DNA of 7,704 bases from Actinomycetes bacterium (lineage in GTDB: Bacteria > Actinomycetota > Actinomycetes > Actinomycetales > Cellulomonadaceae), in assembly GCA_023461115.1 (NCBI GenBank), contig JAEWOA010000337.1:1-7704 (forward strand), in the 5' to 3' direction. The translations under genes were made by a program, and so were the position numbers. This document shows positions 1-5,475 of this stretch, piece after piece. A model generated the notes under the pieces. It searched no databases, had not been told where the DNA came from, and saw only the letters and a program-made list of their open reading frames with translations. The stretch's first letter is position 1. The number at the start of each line of letters is the position of its first letter.

Positions 1-32
1 GTGTCGGGGAGCAGCGCGGCGGCGTGGAACAC
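1..32 (-). CDS. Start of a divergent gene, truncated by the left edge (possible LigB-like class III dioxygenase family protein)
   Basis: Reading the minus strand from a GTG at 32-30 gives V-F-H-A-A-A-L-L-P-D and then leaves the window. Only about ten codons are visible, so no domain can be assigned. Two things support a real start. A TAGGTT hexamer (minus strand, 44-39) ends 6 nt before the GTG, the same leaderless layout seen at the other transcription-unit starts here. The opening peptide also resembles the small hydrophobic N-terminus of the LigB-like class III extradiol dioxygenase family proteins often encoded between miaB and miaA in actinobacteria, which would be on this strand. The family assignment comes from memory of gene order and a very short peptide, so it is tentative. 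Confidence 0.4.
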   Translation of the reverse strand, partial: MFHAAALLPD

Positions 33-38
33 GGGTGC

Positions 39-44
39 AACCTA
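39..44 (-). promoter_or_regulatory. Candidate -10 element (TAGGTT) for the left-edge gene
   Basis: The minus strand reads TAGGTT and then six bases before the GTG at 32-30. This fits TANNNT at leaderless spacing. No convincing -35 hexamer is visible in the very GC-rich DNA upstream. Confidence 0.45.
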
Positions 45-87
45 CCGGGCTGGGCGCCGGCGGCGCGGCCGGCCGTCTCGTCGCTCG

Positions 88-118
88 CGGTCCGCGGGTT
101 GGGACGTCGGTCCGCGGG
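88..118. repeat. Two 11-bp direct repeats spaced 20 bp, upstream of the ybjN pair
   Basis: CGGTCCGCGGG occurs exactly at 88-98 and again at 108-118, a 20-bp period or about two helical turns. Each copy contains the palindromic core CCGCGG. The second copy overlaps the expected -35 position for the -10-like hexamer at 136-141. The pair lies between two divergent starts (32 on minus, 149 on plus), so it could be an operator for either. The cognate regulator is unknown. Confidence 0.45.
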
Positions 119-135
119 CCTCGGTCAGACGCGGG

Positions 136-141
136 TAGGGT
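136..141 (+). promoter_or_regulatory. Candidate -10 element (TAGGGT) for the ybjN pair
   Basis: TAGGGT is followed by seven bases and then ATG at 149. This would place the transcription start at or next to the A of the start codon, giving a leaderless mRNA. The best upstream purine stretch overlaps the hexamer itself and is not a good Shine-Dalgarno sequence. Confidence 0.5.
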
Positions 142-148
142 CGGGCGC

Positions 149-757
149 ATGGCCGCTCACCCGGATCCGCGCCACCGCCGCTGGTGGTGGCGACGCACGG
201 GTGGCCACCCTGCTCCCGTCGCCGGGCAGCGCGCGTCGCAGCACGAGCCGTCGGACGACGAGCTGCACACCAGCGTGGCGCGCCTGCTGGCCCGCGAGCT
301 CGGCGTCGCCGATCCGTCCGACGAGCACCCGACGCCGGTGACGCCCGCGCGCATCGCCGCGTGGATGACCGAGAACCAGTTCAGCTACTTCGTCGACTCC
401 GACGGTGACCTGGGCGGGCTGTGGCGGGGGCGGCTGTTCTACTTCTTCCTCTTCGGCGAGCACTCCGAGATCCTCCAGGTGCGTGGCCAGTGGCACCGTG
501 AGGTCGCGCTCGAGCGCATCGAGGAAGTGCTGGACCTGTGCAACGAGTGGAACGCCGAGCGGATCTGGCCCAAGGCGTACGTGCGGGTGCGGGACAACGG
601 GCGCGTGCACGTGGTCGCGGAGGTGGCCACCGACTTGGAGCACGGCGCCACCGACACCCAGCTCTCGCAACTGCTCTTCTGCGGGCTCTCCACGGGCAGC
701 ATGCTGTTCGACGCGCTCGACGAGAAGTACCCCGACCCGGCGGGGGTGGCGCCGTGA
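149..757 (+). CDS. YbjN domain-containing protein, first of a tandem pair
   Basis: This encodes a 202-residue protein of the YbjN family (PF10722 type), a small soluble family of unknown biochemical role whose fold resembles type III secretion chaperones. The first ~60 residues are a charged, low-complexity leader with a WWW cluster and many Arg and His residues. The YbjN domain follows from about residue 63 to the end. Features shared with the next gene are VDSDGDLGGLW, a GEHSEILQVRG segment, the WN..RIWPKAYVR block and GAT..QL..LL.CGL at the end. No signal peptide or membrane segment is seen. The ATG at 149 was chosen over the upstream in-frame ATG at 35 because a TANNNT hexamer sits 7 nt before it and the upstream extension is low-complexity. 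Its stop overlaps the next start by four bases (GTGA), which implies translational coupling. No function beyond family membership is supported. Confidence 0.85.
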   Translation: MAAHPDPRHRRWWWRRTGGHPAPVAGQRASQHEPSDDELHTSVARLLARELGVADPSDEHPTPVTPARIAAWMTENQFSYFVDSDGDLGGLWRGRLFYFFLFGEHSEILQVRGQWHREVALERIEEVLDLCNEWNAERIWPKAYVRVRDNGRVHVVAEVATDLEHGATDTQLSQLLFCGLSTGSMLFDALDEKYPDPAGVAP

Positions 758-1275
758 CCGCCCGCGGATCCTGGTTGCTGCGCATGCTCGGCTACCTGCC
801 GAAGCCGGAGAAGCGCGCGCCCGCCGACGACGAGCCTCCGACGCAGGTCACGCGCGACCGGATCGGCGACTACCTGCTGAGCAAGGGGTACCGGTTCATC
901 GTCGACGACGACGGCGACCTCACCGGGACCTGGGACGGCAGCCGGTTCTGGTTCCTGCTGCTGGGCGAGAACGACGAGATCGTGCAGGTCCGCGGGCGGT
1001 GGCAGCGCCAGCTCCCGCTCGACCAGCGGCCGGCCGTCTCCCTCGCGTTGAACGACTGGAACCGCGACCGGATCTGGCCCAAGGCGTACGTGCGGGAGGA
1101 GGAGGGCCTGCTCGCGCTGTACAGCGAGGTGTCCGCGGATTTCGAGCCAGGAGCCACCGAGGACCAGCTCGCGCAGATCCTGGCCTGCGGCCTGGGCACC
1201 GGGGTCCAGTTGTTCGCGGCGCTCGAGGCCACGCTTCCCGACGACGGCGCGGCCAGGGACACCCCGGACCGCTGA
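754..1275 (+). CDS. YbjN domain-containing protein, second of a tandem pair
   Basis: This encodes a 173-residue YbjN-family protein, clearly a paralogue of its upstream neighbour. Shared blocks in order are VDDDGDLTGTW, LLGENDEIVQVRGRW, WNRDRIWPKAYVR and GATEDQLAQILACGLGTG. It lacks the long charged leader of the first copy and starts with a short basic segment (about residues 1-25) before the domain. It appears cytoplasmic: there is no signal peptide or transmembrane helix. The GTG start at 754 overlaps the preceding stop (GTGA) and has a G-rich stretch (742-749) at a plausible ribosome-binding distance. An in-frame ATG at 784 is the alternative start and would shorten the protein by ten residues. 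Two co-translated paralogues could form a heteromer, but that is inference; the biochemical role is unknown. Confidence 0.85.
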   Translation: MTARGSWLLRMLGYLPKPEKRAPADDEPPTQVTRDRIGDYLLSKGYRFIVDDDGDLTGTWDGSRFWFLLLGENDEIVQVRGRWQRQLPLDQRPAVSLALNDWNRDRIWPKAYVREEEGLLALYSEVSADFEPGATEDQLAQILACGLGTGVQLFAALEATLPDDGAARDTPDR

Positions 1276-1276
1276 C

Positions 1277-1298
1277 CGCCGCTCGAAGCCTGGCGGCG
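1277..1298 (+). terminator. Candidate hairpin terminator after the ybjN pair
   Basis: CGCCGC (1277-1282) can pair with GCGGCG (1293-1298) to give a 6-bp all-G/C stem, plus a possible G-U pair, closing a loop of about 8-10 nt. It begins two bases after the ybjN stop codon. No U-tract follows, so it is not a classic intrinsic terminator; U-poor GC hairpins are common in high-GC actinobacteria. Confidence 0.35.
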
Positions 1299-1303
1299 CG
1301 CAT

Positions 1304-1379
1304 GGTCAGTGGCCCCGGTCAGTGGCCTGTGGTCAGTGGTCGGTGGCCTGTGGTCGGTGGCCCGCGGTCAGCGGCGCGC
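1304..1379. repeat. Degenerate heptanucleotide tandem repeat (GGYCNGY) between ybjN and miaB
   Basis: The tract reads as about eleven units of consensus GGYCNGY. In order they are GGTCAGT, GGCCCC (one base short), GGTCAGT, GGCCTGT, GGTCAGT, GGTCGGT, GGCCTGT, GGTCGGT, GGCCCGC, GGTCAGC and a weak GGCGCGC. The units alternate loosely between GGTC and GGCC types, giving a secondary 14-bp period. It fills most of the convergent gap and extends past the miaB stop codon (1370-1368 on the minus strand), which lies inside a GGTCAGC unit. On the minus strand each GGTCA unit supplies a TGA. I see no spacers, so it is not CRISPR-like. Confidence 0.8.
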
Positions 1380-2978
1380 GATCCCCAGCGTCGGCATCCC
1401 GAGCGTGACGGGCCCGGCGGGGGCGTCAGTCCCGCAGCCGCCGCCCGATGCGCCGTGCGCGTGGTCGTCCTGGCCGTTGCGCCGCGCGTCCCAGGCGTCG
1501 CCCGCACGCGTGCGGCGCACGGAGTACGGCCCGCCGTCGAGCGCGGAGTCGGCGACCAGGTGGTGCGGCGCGCCGTGCGTGACCCGCACGGTCACGAGGT
1601 CGCCAGGACGCGGCGCATCGCCGGTGCCTACGGGCAGCGCGAAGTGGACCAGCCGGTTGTCCGCGGCGCGGCCCGAGAGCCGCCGGGTCTCGTCGTCCTT
1701 GCGGCCCTCGCCCTGCGCGACCAGCAGCTCGACAGTCCGGCCCACCTGCGCCTGGTTCTCCTCGAGCGAGATGCGCTCCTGGAGGGCGATCAGCCGCTCG
1801 TACCGTTCCTGCACCACGGCCTTGGGGAGCTGGTCGGGCAGCTCCGCGGCCGGAGTGCCGGGGCGCGGCGAGTACTGGAACGTGAACGCCGACGAGAAGC
1901 GCGCCGCCTCCACCACGCGCAACGTCTCGGCGAAGTCGCGCTCCGTCTCGCCGGGGAAGCCCACGATGATGTCGGTGGTGATCGCGGCGTGCGGGAGGGC
2001 CGAGCGCACGCGGTCCAGGATGCCGAGGAACTTGTCGGACCGGTACGAGCGGCGCATCGCGCGCAGCACGCGGTCGGAGCCGGACTGCAGCGGCATGTGG
2101 AGCTGCGGCATCACGGTGGGGGTCGCCGCCATCGCCTCGATCACGTCGTCGGTGAACGCCGCGGGGTGCGGGGATGTGAACCGCACGCGCTCGACGCCCT
2201 CGACCGCGCCGACCGCGCGCAGCAGTTTGGCGAACGCGCCGCGGTCGCCGAAGCCGACCCCGTAGGAGTTGACGTTCTGCCCGAGCAGCGTGACCTCGAT
2301 CGCGCCCGTGGCCACGAGGGCCTCGACTTCCGCGAGGATCTCGCCCGGGCGCCGGTCGCGCTCCTTGCCGCGCAGGTGCGGCACGATGCAGAACGTGCAC
2401 GTGTTGTTGCAGCCCACCGAGATGGACACCCAGCCCGCGTAGACCGACTCGCGCTTGGTCGGCAGCGTCGACGGGAAGACTTGCAGCGACTCCTCGATCT
2501 CCACCTGCGCCGCGGCGTTGTGGCGTGCGCGCTCCAGGAGCGCCGGAAGCACGTCGAGGTTGTGGGTGCCGAACACGACGTCCACCCAGGGCGCGCGCTC
2601 GACGATCCCGGCGCGGTCCTTCTGCGCCAGGCAGCCGCCGACCGCGATCTGCATGCCGGGCCGGTTGCGCTTGTTGCCCGCGAGGCGGCCGAGGTTGCCA
2701 TACAGCTTGTCGGACGCGTTCTCGCGCACCGCACAGGTGTTGATGACGATGACGTCCGCGTCCTCGGCCGCGACGTGCGCGGCGTCGGCGGCTACGTAGC
2801 CAGCCTGCTCGAGCATGCCGGCCATGTGCTCAGAGTCGTGCACGTTCATCTGGCAGCCGAGCGTCTTGACGAGGTAGGTGCGCGCGGGGGGCCCGGCGGG
2901 CTCGTCGGGCCGCGGCTGGACGCCGGTGGCGGCCGCGAGCGCTGGCGCGGGCATGGCTGTGGGCAGGGTCGTGGACAT
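1368..2978 (-). CDS. miaB: tRNA-2-methylthio-N6-dimethylallyladenosine synthase MiaB
   Basis: This is the radical-SAM methylthiotransferase that converts i6A37 to ms2i6A37 in tRNAs reading UNN codons; it acts in the cytosol. The 536-residue protein has all three family domains. The N-terminal MTTase domain has cluster cysteines C42 (TLGCQMN), C82 (NTCAVRE) and C116 (GGCLAQ). The radical-SAM core has C190, C194 and C197 in GCNNTCTFC. A TRAM domain spans roughly 411-477. A ~58-residue tail ends in an LGMPTLG motif, which I recall from other actinobacterial MiaB proteins. The ATG at 2978 was chosen because TACCCT ends 7 nt upstream and only a short Ala/Pro-rich leader precedes the domain; the open frame further upstream runs into gluA. 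The gene is divergent from the glutamate operon and convergent with the ybjN pair. The stop codon lies in the heptamer repeat. Confidence 0.97.
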   Translation of the reverse strand: MSTTLPTAMPAPALAAATGVQPRPDEPAGPPARTYLVKTLGCQMNVHDSEHMAGMLEQAGYVAADAAHVAAEDADVIVINTCAVRENASDKLYGNLGRLAGNKRNRPGMQIAVGGCLAQKDRAGIVERAPWVDVVFGTHNLDVLPALLERARHNAAAQVEIEESLQVFPSTLPTKRESVYAGWVSISVGCNNTCTFCIVPHLRGKERDRRPGEILAEVEALVATGAIEVTLLGQNVNSYGVGFGDRGAFAKLLRAVGAVEGVERVRFTSPHPAAFTDDVIEAMAATPTVMPQLHMPLQSGSDRVLRAMRRSYRSDKFLGILDRVRSALPHAAITTDIIVGFPGETERDFAETLRVVEAARFSSAFTFQYSPRPGTPAAELPDQLPKAVVQERYERLIALQERISLEENQAQVGRTVELLVAQGEGRKDDETRRLSGRAADNRLVHFALPVGTGDAPRPGDLVTVRVTHGAPHHLVADSALDGGPYSVRRTRAGDAWDARRNGQDDHAHGASGGGCGTDAPAGPVTLGMPTLGIARR

Positions 2979-2985
2979 CGGCACC

Positions 2986-2991
2986 AGGGTA
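2986..2991 (-). promoter_or_regulatory. Candidate -10 element (TACCCT) for miaB, leaderless spacing
   Basis: The minus strand reads TACCCT, then seven bases (GGTGCCG), then the miaB ATG at 2978. A GTGACG hexamer lies 16 bp upstream and is a weak match to a -35 element. No Shine-Dalgarno sequence fits between, so transcription probably starts at the initiator codon. Confidence 0.55.
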
Positions 2992-3014
2992 CTTGGGGTG
3001 GCGGGATCGTCACC

Positions 3015-3036
3015 GGACCGTGACCCTCGACGGTCC
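3015..3036. promoter_or_regulatory. 22-bp inverted repeat between miaB and gluA, candidate operator
   Basis: GGACCGT (3015-3021) and ACGGTCC (3030-3036) form a perfect 7-bp inverted repeat around an 8-bp spacer. It sits in the 102-bp divergent promoter region, next to the presumed miaB -35 and centred about 55 bp upstream of the gluA start. Related half-sites recur at GGACCG (3051-3056) and CGGTC (3071-3075), the latter overlapping the gluA -10. The symmetry suits a dimeric regulator, for example one controlling amino acid uptake. Which regulator cannot be told from sequence, and an RNA hairpin is an alternative. Confidence 0.45.
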
Positions 3037-3068
3037 CTGCCCAGGTCGCAGGACCGGACGAATCCCCC

Positions 3069-3074
3069 TACGGT
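3069..3074 (+). promoter_or_regulatory. Candidate -10 element (TACGGT) for the glu operon, leaderless spacing
   Basis: TACGGT is followed by six bases and then the gluA ATG at 3081. There is no purine-rich ribosome binding site in those bases. A recognisable -35 hexamer is absent, which fits a promoter that depends on an activator, but that is inference. Confidence 0.55.
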
Positions 3075-3080
3075 CGACGA

Positions 3081-3881
3081 ATGGTGGACACGTCGCCTGT
3101 CCCGAAGCCCGCGCCCGCCCCTCGCCGGGAGCCGCGCGGGGATCGCGACGCCCTCCTGCGGTTGCGCGCGGTCAACAAGCACTTCGGGGCACTGCACGTG
3201 CTGCGGGACATCGACCTGACGGTGCACACCGGCGAGGTCGTCGTCGTGCTCGGCCCCTCCGGGAGCGGCAAGTCGACGCTCTGCCGCACGGTGAACCGGC
3301 TGGAGACGATCGACTCGGGAGAGATCCTGCTCGACGGGCAGCCGCTCCCCGCCGAGGGCCGCGCGCTCGCGCGGCTGCGGGCCGAGGTCGGCATGGTGTT
3401 CCAGCAGTTCAACCTGTTCGCGCACCGCTCCGTGCTGGAGAACGTGACGCTCGGCCCGACGAAGGCCAAGCGCGTGCCCAAGGACGAAGCCCGGCGTACC
3501 GCGCTCGCGCTGCTGGACCGCGTCGGAGTGGCCGACCAGGCCGACAAGCTCCCAGCGCAGCTCTCCGGCGGCCAGCAGCAGCGCGTCGCGATCGCCCGCG
3601 CGCTCGCGATGTCACCCAAGGTCATGCTCTTCGACGAGCCGACCTCGGCGCTCGACCCCGAGATGATCAACGAGGTCCTCGACGTCATGGTGGCGCTCGC
3701 CGCCGACGGGATGACCATGCTCGTCGTGACGCACGAGATGGGCTTCGCCCGCCGCGCCGCCGACCGCGTCGTCTTCATGGACGCCGGCGAGATCCTCGAG
3801 GAGGCGTCGCCCGACGAGTTCTTCGACCATCCGCAGCACCCCCGCGCGCAGGACTTCCTCTCGAAAGTCCTCAGCCACTGA
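3081..3881 (+). CDS. gluA: Glutamate-type polar amino acid ABC transporter, ATP-binding protein
   Basis: This is the nucleotide-binding subunit of a polar amino acid importer (PAAT family, GlnQ/GluA type); it hydrolyses ATP on the cytoplasmic face to drive uptake through the GluC-GluD permeases. The 266-residue protein has every ABC motif: Walker A GPSGSGKST (58-66), Q-loop FQQFN (107-111), signature LSGGQQQR (161-168), Walker B VMLFDEP (181-187) with D-loop SALD, and switch histidine H218 in VVTHEM. A Pro/Arg-rich leader of about 20 residues precedes the domain. The ATG is supported by the TANNNT hexamer 6 nt upstream. It is the first gene of a four-gene operon in the order known for gluABCD of Corynebacterium glutamicum. 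Glutamate specificity is inferred from order and binding-protein type; glutamine or aspartate are possible. Confidence 0.95.
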   Translation: MVDTSPVPKPAPAPRREPRGDRDALLRLRAVNKHFGALHVLRDIDLTVHTGEVVVVLGPSGSGKSTLCRTVNRLETIDSGEILLDGQPLPAEGRALARLRAEVGMVFQQFNLFAHRSVLENVTLGPTKAKRVPKDEARRTALALLDRVGVADQADKLPAQLSGGQQQRVAIARALAMSPKVMLFDEPTSALDPEMINEVLDVMVALAADGMTMLVVTHEMGFARRAADRVVFMDAGEILEEASPDEFFDHPQHPRAQDFLSKVLSH

Positions 3882-3915
3882 CCGACAGCGAAGCACCCGA
3901 CCGAAGGAGCACGTC

Positions 3916-4785
3916 ATGCGCCACCACAAGCGACACCACCGTGTCCTGGGATCCGTCGCCCTCGTCTCCGCCGCGCTGCTCGCGGTCGCGGGGTGCGGAT
4001 CGGACGACGACGAGCCCGGCGCCTCGGCGACGCAGTTCCCCGAGGGGTCGACGATGGCCAAGCTGCACGACGCGGGGACGATCGTCGTGGGCACCAAGTT
4101 CGACCAGCCGCTGTTCGGGCTCGTCGGGCCGGACGGCGTGCCCGAGGGCTTCGACGTCGAGATCGCCAAGATCATCGCCACACACCTCGGCATCGACGAG
4201 GGCGACATCGAGTGGAAGGAGGCGGTGTCCGCCAACCGCGAGCCGTACATCCAGTCCGGCCAGGTGGACATCGTCGTCGCGACGTACACGATCAACGACG
4301 ACCGCAAGAAGGTCGTCTCGTTCGCGGGTCCCTACTACCTGGCGGGGCAGTCGATCCTGACGCTCAAGTCGAACTCCAGCATCCAGGGGCCCGACGACCT
4401 CGCGGGCAAGAAGGTGTGCACCGCCTCCGGCTCGACCCCTGAGAAGAACCTGCTCGAGAACTACCCCGACGCGCAGGTCGTCGCGTTCAACACGTACTCC
4501 GAGTGCCTCGAGCCGCTCAAGAACGGCCAGGTCGACGCGATCTCCACCGACAACGTGATCCTCGCGGGCTTCGCGGCGGACGACGACACCCTGGAGGTCC
4601 GGGGCGACCCGTTCACCGAGGAGCCGTACGGCATCGGGCTCGCGCTCGACGACACCGACTTCCGCATGTGGATCAACGACGTCCTGGAGGAGAGCTTCGA
4701 GGACGGCAGCTGGGAAGAGGCGTGGAAGGCCACGGCCGGCACCGTGCTGCCGACTCCGGAGCCGCCCACGGTCGACCGGTACTGA
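3916..4785 (+). CDS. gluB: Glutamate-type ABC transporter, substrate-binding lipoprotein
   Basis: This is the extracellular solute-binding protein (SBP family 3) that captures the amino acid and delivers it to the permeases. The 289-residue precursor has a basic start (MRHHKRHHR), a hydrophobic stretch (10-26) and a lipobox VAGC with C27 as the lipidation site, followed by an Asp-rich linker. The mature domain shows family 3 features: GTKFDQPLFG, EGFDVEIAK, the NREPYIQSGQVDIVVATYT segment with its ligand-contacting Arg, and DAISTDNVIL in the second lobe. C168 and C197 could form a disulfide near the lobe boundary. AAGGAG at 3904-3909, 6 nt before the ATG, is a strong Shine-Dalgarno sequence, in contrast to leaderless gluA. 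The gene lies 34 nt after gluA and 39 nt before gluC; a hairpin follows it. The exact ligand is not proven by sequence. Confidence 0.94.
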   Translation: MRHHKRHHRVLGSVALVSAALLAVAGCGSDDDEPGASATQFPEGSTMAKLHDAGTIVVGTKFDQPLFGLVGPDGVPEGFDVEIAKIIATHLGIDEGDIEWKEAVSANREPYIQSGQVDIVVATYTINDDRKKVVSFAGPYYLAGQSILTLKSNSSIQGPDDLAGKKVCTASGSTPEKNLLENYPDAQVVAFNTYSECLEPLKNGQVDAISTDNVILAGFAADDDTLEVRGDPFTEEPYGIGLALDDTDFRMWINDVLEESFEDGSWEEAWKATAGTVLPTPEPPTVDRY

Positions 4786-4788
4786 CGC

Positions 4789-4802
4789 CGGTCCCGGGAC
4801 CG
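4789..4802 (+). promoter_or_regulatory. Perfect 14-bp palindrome (hairpin) between gluB and gluC
   Basis: CGGTCCCGGGACCG is a perfect palindrome starting four bases after the gluB stop. As RNA it can form a 5-bp stem with a CCGG loop. There is no U-tract. Hairpins after binding-protein genes in importer operons can protect the upstream message or partly attenuate transcription, so that the binding protein exceeds the permeases; that role is inferred here. As DNA it could also bind a protein. Confidence 0.45.
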
Positions 4803-4824
4803 ACGTGAGCAGCGGGAGACGCGT

Positions 4825-5475
4825 GTGGGACTGATCGCCGACAACTTGCCTGCGTTCTGGTCCGGCTTCCTGATGACGCTGCGGCTCACGGTGGTGGCTG
4901 GCGCGTTCGCGCTCGTCATCGGCGTGCTGCTCGCCGCCATGCGCGTCTCGCCGTTGCGGCCCGTGCGCGGGTTCGCCGTCACGTACGTCGAGATCCTGCG
5001 CAACACGCCGCTCACGCTGCTGTTCTTCGGGACGATCCTGGTGCTCCCGCAGTTCGGGGTGATCCCGCCGCTCGGGTTCTGGACCGCGATCATCTGCCTG
5101 ACGCTCTACACGTCCGCGTTCGTGTGCGAGGCGGTGCGGTCGGGCATCAACAGCGTCGGCGTCGGCCAGGCGGAGGCGGCGCGCGCGATCGGGCTCACGT
5201 TCGGGCAGTCGCTGCGCGAGGTGATCCTGCCGCAGGCCATGCGCACGTCGGTGCCGCCGCTGATCAACGTGCTGATCGCGCTGGCCAAGAACACATCGGT
5301 CGCGGCAGGCTTCGGCGTCGTCGAGCTCGCCGCGACGTTCCGACGGGTCGGGCTCGCGAACCCGGGCGACTGGTTCCAGTGCCTCCTGGGCGTCGCGTTC
5401 TTCTACCTGATCATCACGATCCCGGCGGGCCAGCTCGCGGGCGCGATCGAGCGGAAGGTGGCGTTCGCCCGATGA
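4825..5475 (+). CDS. gluC: Glutamate-type ABC transporter, permease subunit
   Basis: This is an inner-membrane permease of the HisM/GluC type that forms the translocation path with GluD. The 216-residue protein has about five hydrophobic segments (roughly 12-39, 60-80, 86-103, 143-165 and 186-207). The cytoplasmic EAA loop starts at E117 (EAARAIG) and ends at LPQA (135-138); it docks on the ATPase. LRNTPLTLLFF (58-68) is typical of the PAAT permease family. The GTG start at 4825 is set by GGGAGA (4814-4819), 5 nt upstream, and gives a normal N-terminus just before the first helix. The gene sits 39 nt after gluB, across the palindrome. Its stop overlaps the gluD start (ATGA), so the two permeases are translationally coupled, as expected for a heterodimer. 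Confidence 0.94.
   Translation: MGLIADNLPAFWSGFLMTLRLTVVAGAFALVIGVLLAAMRVSPLRPVRGFAVTYVEILRNTPLTLLFFGTILVLPQFGVIPPLGFWTAIICLTLYTSAFVCEAVRSGINSVGVGQAEAARAIGLTFGQSLREVILPQAMRTSVPPLINVLIALAKNTSVAAGFGVVELAATFRRVGLANPGDWFQCLLGVAFFYLIITIPAGQLAGAIERKVAFAR

Noticed and set aside
35..148. Longer N-terminus for the first YbjN protein from the ATG at 35
   Set aside because: The added 38 residues are low-complexity, would translate through the direct repeats and -10-like element, and have no ribosome binding site of note.
1304..1379. Repeat tract as a CRISPR array or attachment site
   Set aside because: The units are 7 bp and contiguous, with no spacers, and there are no cas, integrase or transposase genes in the window.
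405..3023. An 872-codon plus-strand open frame running across the ybjN genes and opposite miaB
   Set aside because: It is antisense to a complete miaB with all catalytic cysteines and overlaps both ybjN genes. The product is Arg/Ala/Gly-rich with no domain, the usual shadow of codon bias in GC-rich DNA.
2979..3425. Extension of the miaB frame upstream of 2978 into the gluA region
   Set aside because: It would put 149 extra residues, antisense to gluA, before the MTTase domain. The ATG at 2978 has a well-placed promoter hexamer and gives a family-like N-terminus.
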